Assembly: GCF_001317355.1 (NCBI RefSeq)
Contig: NZ_LKET01000014.1
Location: 92,804-156,803 of the forward strand
Direction: 5' to 3'
From: Oxobacter pfennigii
GTDB lineage: Bacteria; Bacillota; Clostridia; Clostridiales; Oxobacteraceae
Length of the DNA: 64,000 bases
Below the pieces are notes generated by a model. It was not told where the DNA came from, did no database searches, and saw nothing but the letters and a program-made list of their open reading frames with translations. The position numbers and the translations under genes were made by a program. Below are positions 1 through 8,250 of the stretch, in pieces (position 1 is the first letter of the stretch; every line of letters begins with the position of its first letter).

Positions 1-504
1 TAGAGAAAAGTGGGGAGTCCATATATGTGCAGGTATGAATATGGCATCCTGGCATATATCAAGTACTATCTCAAGCAAATCCCGGCTGTCAAGGCCCAAT
101 ATAGGCCTGCCGTCAGAGTGCAAATTTCCTATGGCTTCAAGCTTGTGAGATATTAATTCAGCATGTTCTAAGCTTGGCAGGAGCACAACATTGTGAACCT
201 TTCTTACCCTTCCGTTCTTTTTGTATATGGAACTAATTTCACCAGAAACAATAAACTGAGGTTTAAAGCCCGGCCCTGCAATTTTATCATCTTTACGGAA
301 TTGATCTTTCAGGACATAAAGCCCATCTCCTGTGGGTACAAACTTCTCCTTTAATTCCTCCCGCCAGGCCGGATGAGTGAAATCACCCGTACCGATGACG
401 TCTATTCCCTTTCGCCGTGCCCAGAATTCAAGTATTTCAGGCACGCAGTCCTTGCTCGTAGCTCTTGAATATTTTGAATGTATATGAAAATCAGCAATAA
501 ACAT
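1..504 (-). CDS. Endonuclease Q-like PHP-domain protein (partial, C-terminus off the window)
   Basis: Reading the minus strand from ATG at 504 gives 168 codons that run off the left edge. The N-terminus begins MFIADFHIHSKYSRAT, the first metal-binding motif (HxH) of a PHP phosphoesterase domain, followed by IDVIGTGDFTHPAW and later GEISSIYKKNGRVRKVHNV. This order is typical of the endonuclease Q / YqeB-like family, which cuts DNA 5' to deaminated bases. The family is recognised from memory of the N-terminal motifs. The rest of the protein is missing, so its C-terminal domains cannot be checked. Upstream lie two inverted repeats and TATAAT-like boxes (557-620). Confidence 0.7.
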   Translation of the reverse strand, partial: MFIADFHIHSKYSRATSKDCVPEILEFWARRKGIDVIGTGDFTHPAWREELKEKFVPTGDGLYVLKDQFRKDDKIAGPGFKPQFIVSGEISSIYKKNGRVRKVHNVVLLPSLEHAELISHKLEAIGNLHSDGRPILGLDSRDLLEIVLDICQDAIFIPAHIWTPHFSL

Positions 505-556
505 AATAATGCACCCGTTTTTTTAAAAATTTTATATTTAAACATACTGCGTATAT

Positions 557-620
557 TATATCATGAAAATTATTGCATAATTTTCATATCGAATGAATTC
601 TTTTGGAATTCATTATATCA
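557..620. repeat. Two adjacent perfect inverted repeats upstream of the endonuclease Q-like gene
   Basis: Arms at 563-573 and 577-587 are perfect 11-bp complements with a 3-base centre. Arms at 592-600 and 606-614 are perfect 9-bp complements with a 5-base centre. Read on the minus strand, each dyad lies beside a copy of ATGATATAAT, a good -10 box, at about 557-565 and 613-622. They may be operators or hairpins at tandem promoters of the gene starting at 504. Convincing -35 boxes are not visible, so the role is inferred. Confidence 0.5.
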
Positions 621-695
621 TAAAAAGAAAATACTGCCTGGGTTTTATGCTTACTATGCTATAAAATGATGAAAAGCTTAAGCTAACGAAATAGT

Positions 696-723
696 AAAAA
701 AGCTTAGTTAAACTAAGCTTTTT
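696..723. terminator. Bidirectional terminator at the end of tatC
   Basis: Near-perfect 13-bp inverted repeat built on AAAAAGCTTAGTT with a one-base centre, flanked by A and T runs. It overlaps the tatC stop codon (708-710) and would end the minus-strand cassette. Confidence 0.8.
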
Positions 724-1460
724 AATTTAGTATCTTCTATGTTGTTTTTCAACGCTCTTCTTTCTTTACCGACTATTCGGGATAGTACGATACTAGCTTC
801 AAATAATAAAAGCATAGGCCCGGATAATAAAAGCTGTGAAATAACATCCGGCGGTGTTATTATAGCTGCCACAATAAATATGGCGAGAATTACGATTTTT
901 CTGTTTTTCTTAAGCATTGCATCATTTATTATGCCAAATTTAGTCAAAGCCACAGACAATATTGGCATTTCGAATACCGCCCCAAAGGCCAACAGTATGG
1001 AGCCTATAAAACCTATATAATTCTCAAAGGAAATCATCGGCTTTATAGAATCTATTGTGATGTTCATAAAAAATTTTATAGTCACAGGAAGCACTGCCTT
1101 ATAAGCAAATGTCACACCCAGAGCAAAGAATACAAAACCTCCCAGAATTGAAAGCAACACATATCGTTTCTCCCTTCCTGTCAATCCGGGCTTTACAAAC
1201 AGCCACACCTGCATGAGTATCACAGGCATAGAGAGAGTAATACCTATAACAATAGATAATTTTATATAGGCCATAAAAAGCTCCGGGGGAGATAAGTATA
1301 TAAACTCCAGTTGACTGCCTATCTTCAGTAGCTCATTTACAAAGAACTCAATATAATAATAGCTTAAAGAGCTTAATGCAATTATGGCAATGGCAATTAC
1401 GACAAACCTTTTTCTTAGTTCAGCCAAATGTCCAACCAATGTGAGCTTTTTATCATTCAC
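708..1460 (-). CDS. tatC: Sec-independent protein translocase TatC
   Basis: About 250 residues, the normal size of TatC, the multi-spanning receptor that binds twin-arginine signal peptides in the cytoplasmic membrane. The conserved N-terminal LVGHLAELRKRF, the PPELFMAYIKLS loop and about six hydrophobic segments are visible. I prefer the GTG at 1460 because the AGGGG box then sits about nine bases upstream. A TTG at 1469 is in frame but touches that box. It lies just after tatA at the end of a minus-strand cassette that begins with a Tat-signal ferredoxin, so its likely clients are encoded next to it. Confidence 0.93.
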   Translation of the reverse strand: MNDKKLTLVGHLAELRKRFVVIAIAIIALSSLSYYYIEFFVNELLKIGSQLEFIYLSPPELFMAYIKLSIVIGITLSMPVILMQVWLFVKPGLTGREKRYVLLSILGGFVFFALGVTFAYKAVLPVTIKFFMNITIDSIKPMISFENYIGFIGSILLAFGAVFEMPILSVALTKFGIINDAMLKKNRKIVILAIFIVAAIITPPDVISQLLLSGPMLLLFEASIVLSRIVGKERRALKNNIEDTKLKSLV

Positions 1461-1472
1461 TCTTTTCAACCC

Positions 1473-1691
1473 CTAGTTTTTACTGGTTTCACTTTCTTTA
1501 ACAACTTCAGAAGTTTTGTTGGTATCAACATCCACTTCCAAGTCTTTTGTAACCTTGTTAGCGCTGCTCTTGAATTCATTTATGGCTTTACCTAAAGATT
1601 GACCTATCTGCGGCAATTTAGCCGGTCCAAATATAACAAGAGCAATCGCAAGTATCAATATTAATTCTCCAGCACCTAATCTTCCAAACAT
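1473..1691 (-). CDS. tatA: Twin-arginine translocase subunit TatA
   Basis: 72 residues with the TatA/E layout: a short N-terminal membrane helix (about 8-24), the FGPAKLPQIG hinge, an amphipathic helix (GKAINEFKSSA) and a polar acidic tail. TatA oligomerises to form the passage for folded Tat substrates. It is followed at once by tatC, so the two form a minimal TatAC system of the Gram-positive kind. A linked Tat pair next to a Tat-signal iron-sulfur protein suggests dedicated export. Confidence 0.95.
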   Translation of the reverse strand: MFGRLGAGELILILAIALVIFGPAKLPQIGQSLGKAINEFKSSANKVTKDLEVDVDTNKTSEVVKESETSKN

Positions 1692-1736
1692 AGTAATAGC
1701 CTCCTTATAATTTGTTTATTTTTAATATAAAATTTA

Positions 1737-2759
1737 TTAGCACTTACCGAAATGACAGTTAGGGAAAAGACATACCTTACAGTTTAAGCATTGTCCGCCA
1801 TATCCCAATCTTGTGATTTCACGCCTTATAACCTTCTCACCTGCCATAACCCTGGGCAGTAAAAGATCAAAAGCAGTAGTAGCATTAAACATGACGCATC
1901 CCGGAAGTCCAAAAACAGGTACATCATCAAGATATGCGAAAAGCAGCATAGCACCCGGCAAAATGGGAGTACCGTATGAAACTATATTAGCCCCCGTCGA
2001 TTTAATGGCTCCCGGCGTCTTATCGTCGGGATCTACAGACATACCTCCGGTAACTATTATAAGTTCAGCACCCTTGCTCTTGAAATCCAGAACCGCACTT
2101 TTAATTGCTTCCAAGTCATCCGGCAATATGGTTCTTAAAGATACTTCATTTCCAAACTGAGCAAGTTTTTTCTCTATAACAGGCCCGAACTTATCTTCTA
2201 TCCTTCCTTTATATACTTCGCTGCCTGTTACAATTAAAGCTGTTCTAAGAGTTCTAAAAGGCTTGACTTCAAATACCGGTCCTTTATTCTTTAGAATTTG
2301 CTCCACAGCCTGTATTTTTTCCTTTTTTATAACCAGGGGAATAACTCTGCATCCGCCTATCAATACCTCTTCATCGATTATTCTATCCCCTTGAATGGTG
2401 GCAATACAGATATCCTCTATATCGTTTATGTCATCCAGCAAATCTCTGTTTACCTTTAGCAAACCTTTTTGTTCAGCTACTATATTAACTTTCCCTTCTT
2501 TTGTTCCCGTAAAATATACTCCCTTTCCGCAAATGAGATTGCCCAAAGCTACTGCAGCCTCATCTTCGTGGAGTTCATCTTCCTTTAATTCAAATATATA
2601 TAAATGCTCCTTGCCAATCCTTAACAGCCTTTCAATATCCTCTTGTTTAATAACATGCCCTTTTTTAAAAGCTGCTCCCTTAAATTCTCCCGGGACTATC
2701 TCGGTAATATCGTGCCCTAGGACCATTCCAACAGCCTTTTCCGTTTCGACAACCTTCAT
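1737..2759 (-). CDS. MoeA-like molybdopterin-binding protein with a cysteine-rich C-terminal tail
   Basis: 340 residues. Residues about 170-310 form a MoaB/MoeA-type molybdopterin-binding domain, with VTGSEVYKG, VTGGMSVDPDD and the GLPGC loop (GLPGN in MoeA). The family acts in inserting Mo or W into molybdopterin. The N-terminal half is less typical than true MoeA. The last 20 residues hold five cysteines in the order CxxCxxCxxxxCxxxxC, which could bind an iron-sulfur cluster or metal. It is transcribed between the AOR genes and tatAC, so it is probably a cofactor factor for the AORs. The start is supported by the GAGGTG box. Confidence 0.8.
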   Translation of the reverse strand: MKVVETEKAVGMVLGHDITEIVPGEFKGAAFKKGHVIKQEDIERLLRIGKEHLYIFELKEDELHEDEAAVALGNLICGKGVYFTGTKEGKVNIVAEQKGLLKVNRDLLDDINDIEDICIATIQGDRIIDEEVLIGGCRVIPLVIKKEKIQAVEQILKNKGPVFEVKPFRTLRTALIVTGSEVYKGRIEDKFGPVIEKKLAQFGNEVSLRTILPDDLEAIKSAVLDFKSKGAELIIVTGGMSVDPDDKTPGAIKSTGANIVSYGTPILPGAMLLFAYLDDVPVFGLPGCVMFNATTAFDLLLPRVMAGEKVIRREITRLGYGGQCLNCKVCLFPNCHFGKC

Positions 2760-2815
2760 ATTTTCACCTCAGTCAAATAGTTTTATTTATATTTACCATA
2801 GGCCTCAAAATTAAC

Positions 2816-3910
2816 TTACTGCATAGCAGCAATTTTTTCTCTTAATGCTGCTTTTTTCTTGCAGACGGAACACTGTTTTTCATCCTCATTGCGTGGAACA
2901 AATTCCTTATTACACGAAATGCAAGCAGACAAATTCATTTCTTTTTTCAAACTATAAATGCTTATATCATTCATTGGTACCTTTCCGGCACTTATTGATT
3001 TCGCAGGGCAAATTGCTTCACAAATACCGCAGCTGTAACACTTGCCGGCATTATGATAAATCTTAAGTTTATTTTCTTCTTCGATAATTTTCCAGGCTCC
3101 TTCAGGACATGAAGCTTGGCATTTTCCGCAGCCAACACAGCTGCCGTCCACATCAAAAGAGCCAAAGAGCACGGCATCATCACAAGCTGCTTGTGCTATC
3201 GTATCTTTTTCATTTTCCAAAGCTTTTAATAGAACTTTTCTTATGGATAAAAAATCGTGTTTATCACTGACGATAATATCTACGGCTTGTATAGCCACAT
3301 TGCTGGATTCTTTTCCTATAAAGGAAAACAATTCTCTTCTCGATACAATTGTTTCAGGTAATTCTTTTAATTCATTCTCATTGGCAATCATTTTATATTT
3401 GGGTTTTAGGCCCATCAATTTTACAAACCCAGCTGCTTTATTGAGGGAGGATAAAATCAGTAACTCTTTATTACAGTTGACTTTGCAGTTTTTACAATCG
3501 CTGATTATAAAATTAAAGACTTTGTCTTTGCATAAAATAAACAGAGCGGCCAGCAGTTCCGGATGCATTGCATTTAAACAGCTTATTTTCAATGTGCCTG
3601 GAATATTTGACTTGGAACAATAAAATACTATATTTTCCTTTTCCCTGATGGTACGTAAAATATTCTCCTCACCTAACCCTTTCAACAGTATCGCTTGTGT
3701 TGGGCAAGCAGCTTTGCAGACACCGCATTTATTGCATAGCTTCTCATCAAAGCTGACATTATCTTGAGTGAGCTTTACGGCCTTTTCCGAGCATACATTT
3801 AAGCATTTACTGCAGCTATTTAATGACTTGTTTATATGAATGCATCTCTCCTTTTGTATCTCGGGGTAACTTTCTTCCAAGAATTTTTCAATTAAAAAGT
3901 CCATTATCAT
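2816..3910 (-). CDS. Multi-cluster 4Fe-4S ferredoxin-type protein of the AOR cassette
   Basis: 364 residues. An N-terminal ferredoxin-like pair (CSKCLNVC and CNKCGVCKAACP, about residues 33-70) is followed by a middle region with FYCSKSNIP, SCLNAMHPELL and SDCKNCKVNC. Near the C-terminus is a second pair (CVGCGKCQASCP and CYSCGICEAICP), then a CxxC...CxxC knuckle (CISCNKEF, QCSVC) like a rubredoxin-type zinc or iron site. No signal peptide or membrane segment is seen, so it is likely a cytosolic electron-transfer protein. It lies between the AOR gene and the moeA-like gene, so it is a plausible electron carrier or assembly partner of the AOR. The exact family was not recognised. Confidence 0.7.
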   Translation of the reverse strand: MIMDFLIEKFLEESYPEIQKERCIHINKSLNSCSKCLNVCSEKAVKLTQDNVSFDEKLCNKCGVCKAACPTQAILLKGLGEENILRTIREKENIVFYCSKSNIPGTLKISCLNAMHPELLAALFILCKDKVFNFIISDCKNCKVNCNKELLILSSLNKAAGFVKLMGLKPKYKMIANENELKELPETIVSRRELFSFIGKESSNVAIQAVDIIVSDKHDFLSIRKVLLKALENEKDTIAQAACDDAVLFGSFDVDGSCVGCGKCQASCPEGAWKIIEEENKLKIYHNAGKCYSCGICEAICPAKSISAGKVPMNDISIYSLKKEMNLSACISCNKEFVPRNEDEKQCSVCKKKAALREKIAAMQ

Positions 3911-4068
3911 AATAATCTCCCCCTCAATACAATTATAAAACTTATATGGTTTCGAAAGCTATATTATTTGATTAAATATGATTAATTTCCTTTGCTGTGT
4001 TTATATATAGAAGGGTTAGGGCTTAAAAGCCTTTAGCCCTCCTACATCAAACACATTTAAAATAATAA

Positions 4069-6174
4069 TTATGGGAGCAATTTGAGTGATTCCAACTGAT
4101 CAGCTACATCCTTCATTCCTAATCTCTCAAGAGTAGCTCTTGTGGGTGCCCCAGTCTTTTCGTCCCAGCCATATTCTTTGTAAAGCATTGTAATAGCTGT
4201 TTCCATGTCTTTCCTATCTAGCTTTACAGTTCCCGGAGTATAAGCTTTCTTATCAGGATCTGCATCGAATACCCAATCAGGAATGACATCATGTTCTTTG
4301 CGTAAGTTTACAGTCCCCATCCTCTTTATAGTTTCACATCTTGCAAGAGTGGTTATTCTTTCACCTGCAAGGTCAAGTTCTGCCTCAGTAGTTTCTATCC
4401 CCGTAGCAAGTGAGAAGAATTTGGCTTCAATCGCTGTATCTCCTCTGTAGTTTCTTGATTTTGAAGGGGAAACAGTCATAGGCCATGTATAGTTGCATAC
4501 TGTAATTGAGTCATGAAGATAGTTTCTGTCCATTGACCATTTTGCAAATTTTGCTTTGTATATATTCATCGGTGTATAATCATTAGGTTTATCCAAGGCG
4601 TCAGGTGAACCCCAAACTTCGCCGGCAACTTCTTTCAGGACTTCTATGGGAAGACCTGCGCCTATGAAGTTCATATGGGTATGTGAGTTTGCATCCCTGT
4701 TCTTAAATATCTGAATGAGGGTTCCGACATGAGAACCTGCTTCATTACTGTGATGTTTTGGGAATGCCATTTTTGACCAGATGTTGTTACCCTTGTATGC
4801 CCAATAATCTTTACCTAAGTTCCATGCTTTATCCAGCCAGTATGGGCCGTCAGCCACATGATAGAATTCACCCTGCTTTAATGCTATTCTCTTATAGAAT
4901 TCCAAAAGGAAGGCAGGATCACCTTTTTCCAACAGATCCCACGGAATGCTGTCATATTCTTCTTTCGGAAGTTTTTCTTTTAAAATACCGTGCTCATAGA
5001 CATATTTAAAGTCTCTTCCTAATTGAGCATAATTGCTCCAGATACCATAATCGTCTGCCAGCCTTGAACCCAAGCATTTAGTTATGAATGCGTCCATGCC
5101 CTTTGAGTCTCCGTCTGCAGTACCCTTAATCATTATGCTAAGAGGTGACGAGTAGTTGATGCACGTACTTGTAGCATAGCCTGACAAGCCGTATTTTTCA
5201 AGCTCAGGAACCAACATATCGGAATGGCAGCGGATTGGGCAGGAATGACATCCATCCATTCTTATTGTTCTCTCCTCAGCTACAGGTCCTAAATCAAAGA
5301 AACCTTTTTGAGTACGAAGACCTACCCAGTTTGTATTTCCGGGAGGGCACTCCCCTGTTTCCACCGGAGGCTCCGCAGCTCCCCAGAACAAATCTTTTTG
5401 ACCAGTCCAACGTGATCCGGGATCACTATATTCAGCCCAGGGCTGTGGTGTACTTGGAACGACATGCTGGTTGTTGGCGCCTACGATTTCTTTCATGAAA
5501 TAATCATTAAGTTTTAGCCAATCTTCTGCTTTACCGTCAGCTATTGGAACTGCCTTTGTACCTTTGATTCCGATAGCTTTAAGCTTTTTAGAACCTAGTA
5601 CGGCACCGTGTCCGCCGGCAGAATGGCTGTTTGAATTAACTATTGATGATAAATTAATTAAATTCTCACCTGCTTGTCCAATGGATGCAACACAAGCTTC
5701 TTTTCCCATTATTTTAGCTATTTCTGCTGATGTATCACGGGTTCCCTTGCCCCAAAGCCCTGAAGCATCTTCTATAGTGACCTTGTCATCTTCTATACGG
5801 AGCCAAACAGGAGACTTTGATGCTCCTTCTATTACTATGGCATCATATCCCGCAAATTTCATCCAGGGCCCAAAATTTCCTCCCATGTGGCTGTCTGTGG
5901 CTGCATGATAAGGATTTGTAGGTGATAGTGAAACTATATTTGTTCTTCCGCTGCTTGGTACACCGGTTCCTGTAAAGGGTCCTACAGCTATAATCAGTTT
6001 ATTTGCTTCGTCCAAAGCCTTTGTTCCTGCCGGAACTTCATCAAATAAAATCTTGTGACCAAAGCCTGAGCCCCCTATAAAATCTTTATATTTCATAGAG
6101 TCCTGGGTTGAAATACTTCCAGTGCTTAAATTTACTCTCAATAATTTACCAGTCCATCCGGTAATTTTAGCCAT
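4069..6174 (-). CDS. Aldehyde:ferredoxin oxidoreductase family protein, YdhV type (copy 1)
   Basis: 701 residues, the size of E. coli YdhV and longer than the roughly 600-residue archaeal AORs. It opens GWTGKLLRVNLSTG and contains GPFTGTGVPSSGR, C309/C312/C316 in GCHSCPIRC and C560 in the VCNYTWPM segment, which fit the four ligands of the AOR 4Fe-4S cluster. AORs use a bis-molybdopterin W (or Mo) cofactor for two-electron chemistry on aldehydes or acids. The substrate here is unknown. It has no signal peptide, but the gene follows a Tat-signal ferredoxin gene. A near twin sits at 10464-12569, and the two differ most at residues 339-349. Confidence 0.9.
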   Translation of the reverse strand: MAKITGWTGKLLRVNLSTGSISTQDSMKYKDFIGGSGFGHKILFDEVPAGTKALDEANKLIIAVGPFTGTGVPSSGRTNIVSLSPTNPYHAATDSHMGGNFGPWMKFAGYDAIVIEGASKSPVWLRIEDDKVTIEDASGLWGKGTRDTSAEIAKIMGKEACVASIGQAGENLINLSSIVNSNSHSAGGHGAVLGSKKLKAIGIKGTKAVPIADGKAEDWLKLNDYFMKEIVGANNQHVVPSTPQPWAEYSDPGSRWTGQKDLFWGAAEPPVETGECPPGNTNWVGLRTQKGFFDLGPVAEERTIRMDGCHSCPIRCHSDMLVPELEKYGLSGYATSTCINYSSPLSIMIKGTADGDSKGMDAFITKCLGSRLADDYGIWSNYAQLGRDFKYVYEHGILKEKLPKEEYDSIPWDLLEKGDPAFLLEFYKRIALKQGEFYHVADGPYWLDKAWNLGKDYWAYKGNNIWSKMAFPKHHSNEAGSHVGTLIQIFKNRDANSHTHMNFIGAGLPIEVLKEVAGEVWGSPDALDKPNDYTPMNIYKAKFAKWSMDRNYLHDSITVCNYTWPMTVSPSKSRNYRGDTAIEAKFFSLATGIETTEAELDLAGERITTLARCETIKRMGTVNLRKEHDVIPDWVFDADPDKKAYTPGTVKLDRKDMETAITMLYKEYGWDEKTGAPTRATLERLGMKDVADQLESLKLLP

Positions 6175-6254
6175 TGTTTTTCCTCCTATCTATAATCAAT
6201 CTAATTATTAATTTAATCATTCACATTACCAGAATTAGTTTCTATTTATAGCCC

Positions 6255-6926
6255 TTAGGAAAGCTTGTATCCTTTTTTCTCAAGCCTTACTGTCACTTCT
6301 TTCCAAGGCATCATCTGTAATGCTCCTGTAGGACAATGTTCTGCACATGTACCGCATAAAATGCATTTTCCGGATTTTTCAGTTTCAGGATCTACTGTAG
6401 GCATGTTCCATGGACATGCATGTTCACAGGTACGGCAGCCTATGCATTTTTCTGTGTCGACTGTCCATGTACCTGTAGTTTCGCTGTAAGCTATAGCCTT
6501 TGCAGGACACTGTGCCATGCATTGAGGATCTTTGCACTGTCTGCATGCATCCTGAGTCATTAAGAAATTACCGTAATCACCTTCGCCGGTGGCGTAGTCA
6601 GCAGCCATTGTTAAACCATAATTGTAGTTTCTTGCAACTTTTATCCTTGAAATATAAGAGCTTGCCTTTCCATTATTCTTAATGGAGCAAACCATTTCAC
6701 ATTTTTGACATCCAACGCATCTGTTCCTTTGAGCTATAAGTATTCCTTTTGGAGTTACAGTTACGGTAGCAGGAGTATCGGAACCTTCGCCGGACTTTCC
6801 GCATCCCAATAAATTGAGGACGGAGGCTGTAACAGCCATAGTGGTTATACCCTTTCCGCTGATCTTTAAAAATTCTCTTCTGGTTCTTAACTTTTCAATA
6901 AAACCTTGAATTTCCTTTTCTAACAT
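6255..6926 (-). CDS. Tat-signal four-cluster 4Fe-4S ferredoxin, YdhY/DmsB type (copy 1)
   Basis: 223 residues. The N-terminus has a twin-arginine motif (TRREFLKIS, about residues 15-23), a hydrophobic stretch and a lipobox-like LLGC, so export by Tat and possible lipid anchoring are predicted. The mature part has four cysteine groups (CVGCQKCEMVC, CRQCKDPQCMAQCP, CIGCRTCEHACP, CILCGTCAEHCP), as in DMSO reductase B-type electron-transfer subunits carrying four 4Fe-4S clusters. It lies 80 bases upstream of its AOR partner, as ydhY precedes ydhV in E. coli. TatA and TatC are encoded further down the same cassette. Confidence 0.9.
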   Translation of the reverse strand: MLEKEIQGFIEKLRTRREFLKISGKGITTMAVTASVLNLLGCGKSGEGSDTPATVTVTPKGILIAQRNRCVGCQKCEMVCSIKNNGKASSYISRIKVARNYNYGLTMAADYATGEGDYGNFLMTQDACRQCKDPQCMAQCPAKAIAYSETTGTWTVDTEKCIGCRTCEHACPWNMPTVDPETEKSGKCILCGTCAEHCPTGALQMMPWKEVTVRLEKKGYKLS

Positions 6927-7331
6927 GATGGCTCTCCCTTCTAAAATAAATTTGCTGTGAGGATTTTTTACTTTAGTATTGCTCTTTTATAATGTCTATC
7001 TCCAGTGTTTATTCAACCCCCTTTCAAAAGGTTCAATAAAGAATTTACATATTCGAATATAAAATTACATGCAAAATAAATATTCAATAAAGAATTTACA
7101 TATAAAGGCACTAGATTACTTTAAAAGTTAGTGAAAAGTTAAACTTATCTATACATAATTGATGAAATACTCAGATATAATTCAAGTTGTATAAATCAAT
7201 TTAAGCAAAAATGAGAAGTAAATTTATATTTAATTATTGATTTTATAAAAATGTTTTATAGTTCGTTAAATAACTAACTTAAATGGAGATAAAAAAATCT
7301 AAAAGCAATTGAATACAATCTACTTTTAAAT
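6927..7331 (-). promoter_or_regulatory. Regulatory gap upstream of ferredoxin 1: direct repeats and operator-like dyad
   Basis: A 405-base gap without a gene. A 21-base direct repeat beginning TTCAATAAAG occurs at 7032-7052 and 7083-7103, and a degenerate copy lies upstream of ferredoxin 2 (13491-13510). A dyad AGTTCGTTA-AA-TAACTAACT lies at 7260-7279. It matches the perfect dyad at 13691-13716 in the same relative position upstream of ferredoxin 2. The terminator of the preceding gene lies at 7290-7332. A weak promoter (TTGAAT at 7011-7016) is possible, but its -10 box is poor. Confidence 0.55.
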
Positions 7332-7332
7332 T
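7290..7332 (-). terminator. Rho-independent terminator after the acidic two-repeat protein gene
   Basis: On the minus strand AATTTAAAAG (7323-7332) pairs with CTTTTAGATT (7296-7305), with one G-U pair, followed by a run of T (7291-7297). A near-identical hairpin occurs at 13724-13766, where the gene it would terminate is absent. Confidence 0.65.
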
Positions 7333-7997
7333 TATGGATTTTCACTCAGTCCAACCTCCAGCCATTCCGTCAATGAATCCGCATAAGCCTGGGACATATA
7401 ATTCTCTGAAAAAAGATAAATCACATTGTTTGAAGCTCTGGATTCTTTAATATCCGCATACTCAGGCTTTGCCTTTATCTTAACTAAAATATCATCAACT
7501 ATTTCCTTGGAAAGATTAAAGGGGCTTTTTAGAAATACTCTGGGATTGGTAGGCCTGGGATATGTCTTTGAATCGAATCTTACGGTATCGGCAATCAATT
7601 TGAACATGTCTTTTTCCTCTACCAAAACCATCATCTTTGCGTAGTTAATGACGATGAATTTATCGGAAAACAGATATATGGCTTGTGCACCTTTTATAGT
7701 GTATATATCCTTGAATTCTTCCCGAAGCTTAAGCTCATCTATAGTGGAAAACACCTCATCAACCTCTAAAGAGAAGGGTTCATCCAACAAGTCTTCTGCA
7801 CTTGTTATTTTGCATTCTTCTGATCTGTCTCTTATGAATTCGCCAATGAGGGTAATCTTATCTTTTTCAACTTCTTCCGTATCTTCACTTTCAGCTACTT
7901 CAGCTTGTACTTCTTCAAGCTGTTCATCTATTTTATCTTCAGTTTGATTATTCGTTTCGCTACTTAAATTATTATTTGAATCAAATTCAATGCTCAT
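7332..7997 (-). CDS. Acidic two-repeat protein at the head of the AOR cassette (function unknown)
   Basis: 221 residues. The first 45 are very acidic and low in complexity. The rest holds two copies of one unit: FSLEVDEVFSTI...DIYTIKGAQAIYLFSDKFIVINYA (about 77-120) and FNLSKEIVDDIL...DIKESRASNNVIYLFSENYMSQAYA (about 160-208). The shared pattern is an LFS core with flanking helices. No cysteine cluster, signal peptide or membrane segment is seen apart from one Cys. It precedes the ydhY-ydhV-like pair, and E. coli has a protein of similar size (YdhW) in its ydh operon, so an equivalent role is possible but not shown. The start has a strong GGAGGGGG box. Confidence 0.7.
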   Translation of the reverse strand: MSIEFDSNNNLSSETNNQTEDKIDEQLEEVQAEVAESEDTEEVEKDKITLIGEFIRDRSEECKITSAEDLLDEPFSLEVDEVFSTIDELKLREEFKDIYTIKGAQAIYLFSDKFIVINYAKMMVLVEEKDMFKLIADTVRFDSKTYPRPTNPRVFLKSPFNLSKEIVDDILVKIKAKPEYADIKESRASNNVIYLFSENYMSQAYADSLTEWLEVGLSENP

Positions 7998-8072
7998 TTT
8001 TACCCCCTCCTACTCTTTTAATGATGTATAGAAAACACCAAAATAAATTTCAGTCCCATTGAATCCAAGTTA

Positions 8073-8102
8073 AATATATCACATGCCATATTAATCGGTC
8101 AA
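8073..8102 (-). promoter_or_regulatory. Promoter of the AOR cassette 1
   Basis: Minus-strand TTGACC (8097-8102), an 18-base spacer, and TATATT (8073-8078), about 75 bases before the gene starting at 7997. Eighteen bases around the -10 (8067-8084) recur exactly at 14001-14018, beside a similar -35. Confidence 0.6.
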
Positions 8103-8250
8103 CATTTTTCTTAAATATAAAGGTAATGTGGGCTTTATTTATTGTATAAATCCTGAAATATGATATAATTTAATCGTTGATTGATATTTAACTGTCAATT
8201 ATCAATTTATTATATGTTTTATCCTAAATATCAGATAGGCGGGGTCAAAT

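Noticed and set aside
478..669. 63-codon ORF between the endonuclease Q-like gene and tatC
   Set aside because: No ribosome binding site, and it spans the inverted repeats and overlaps the start of the minus-strand gene.
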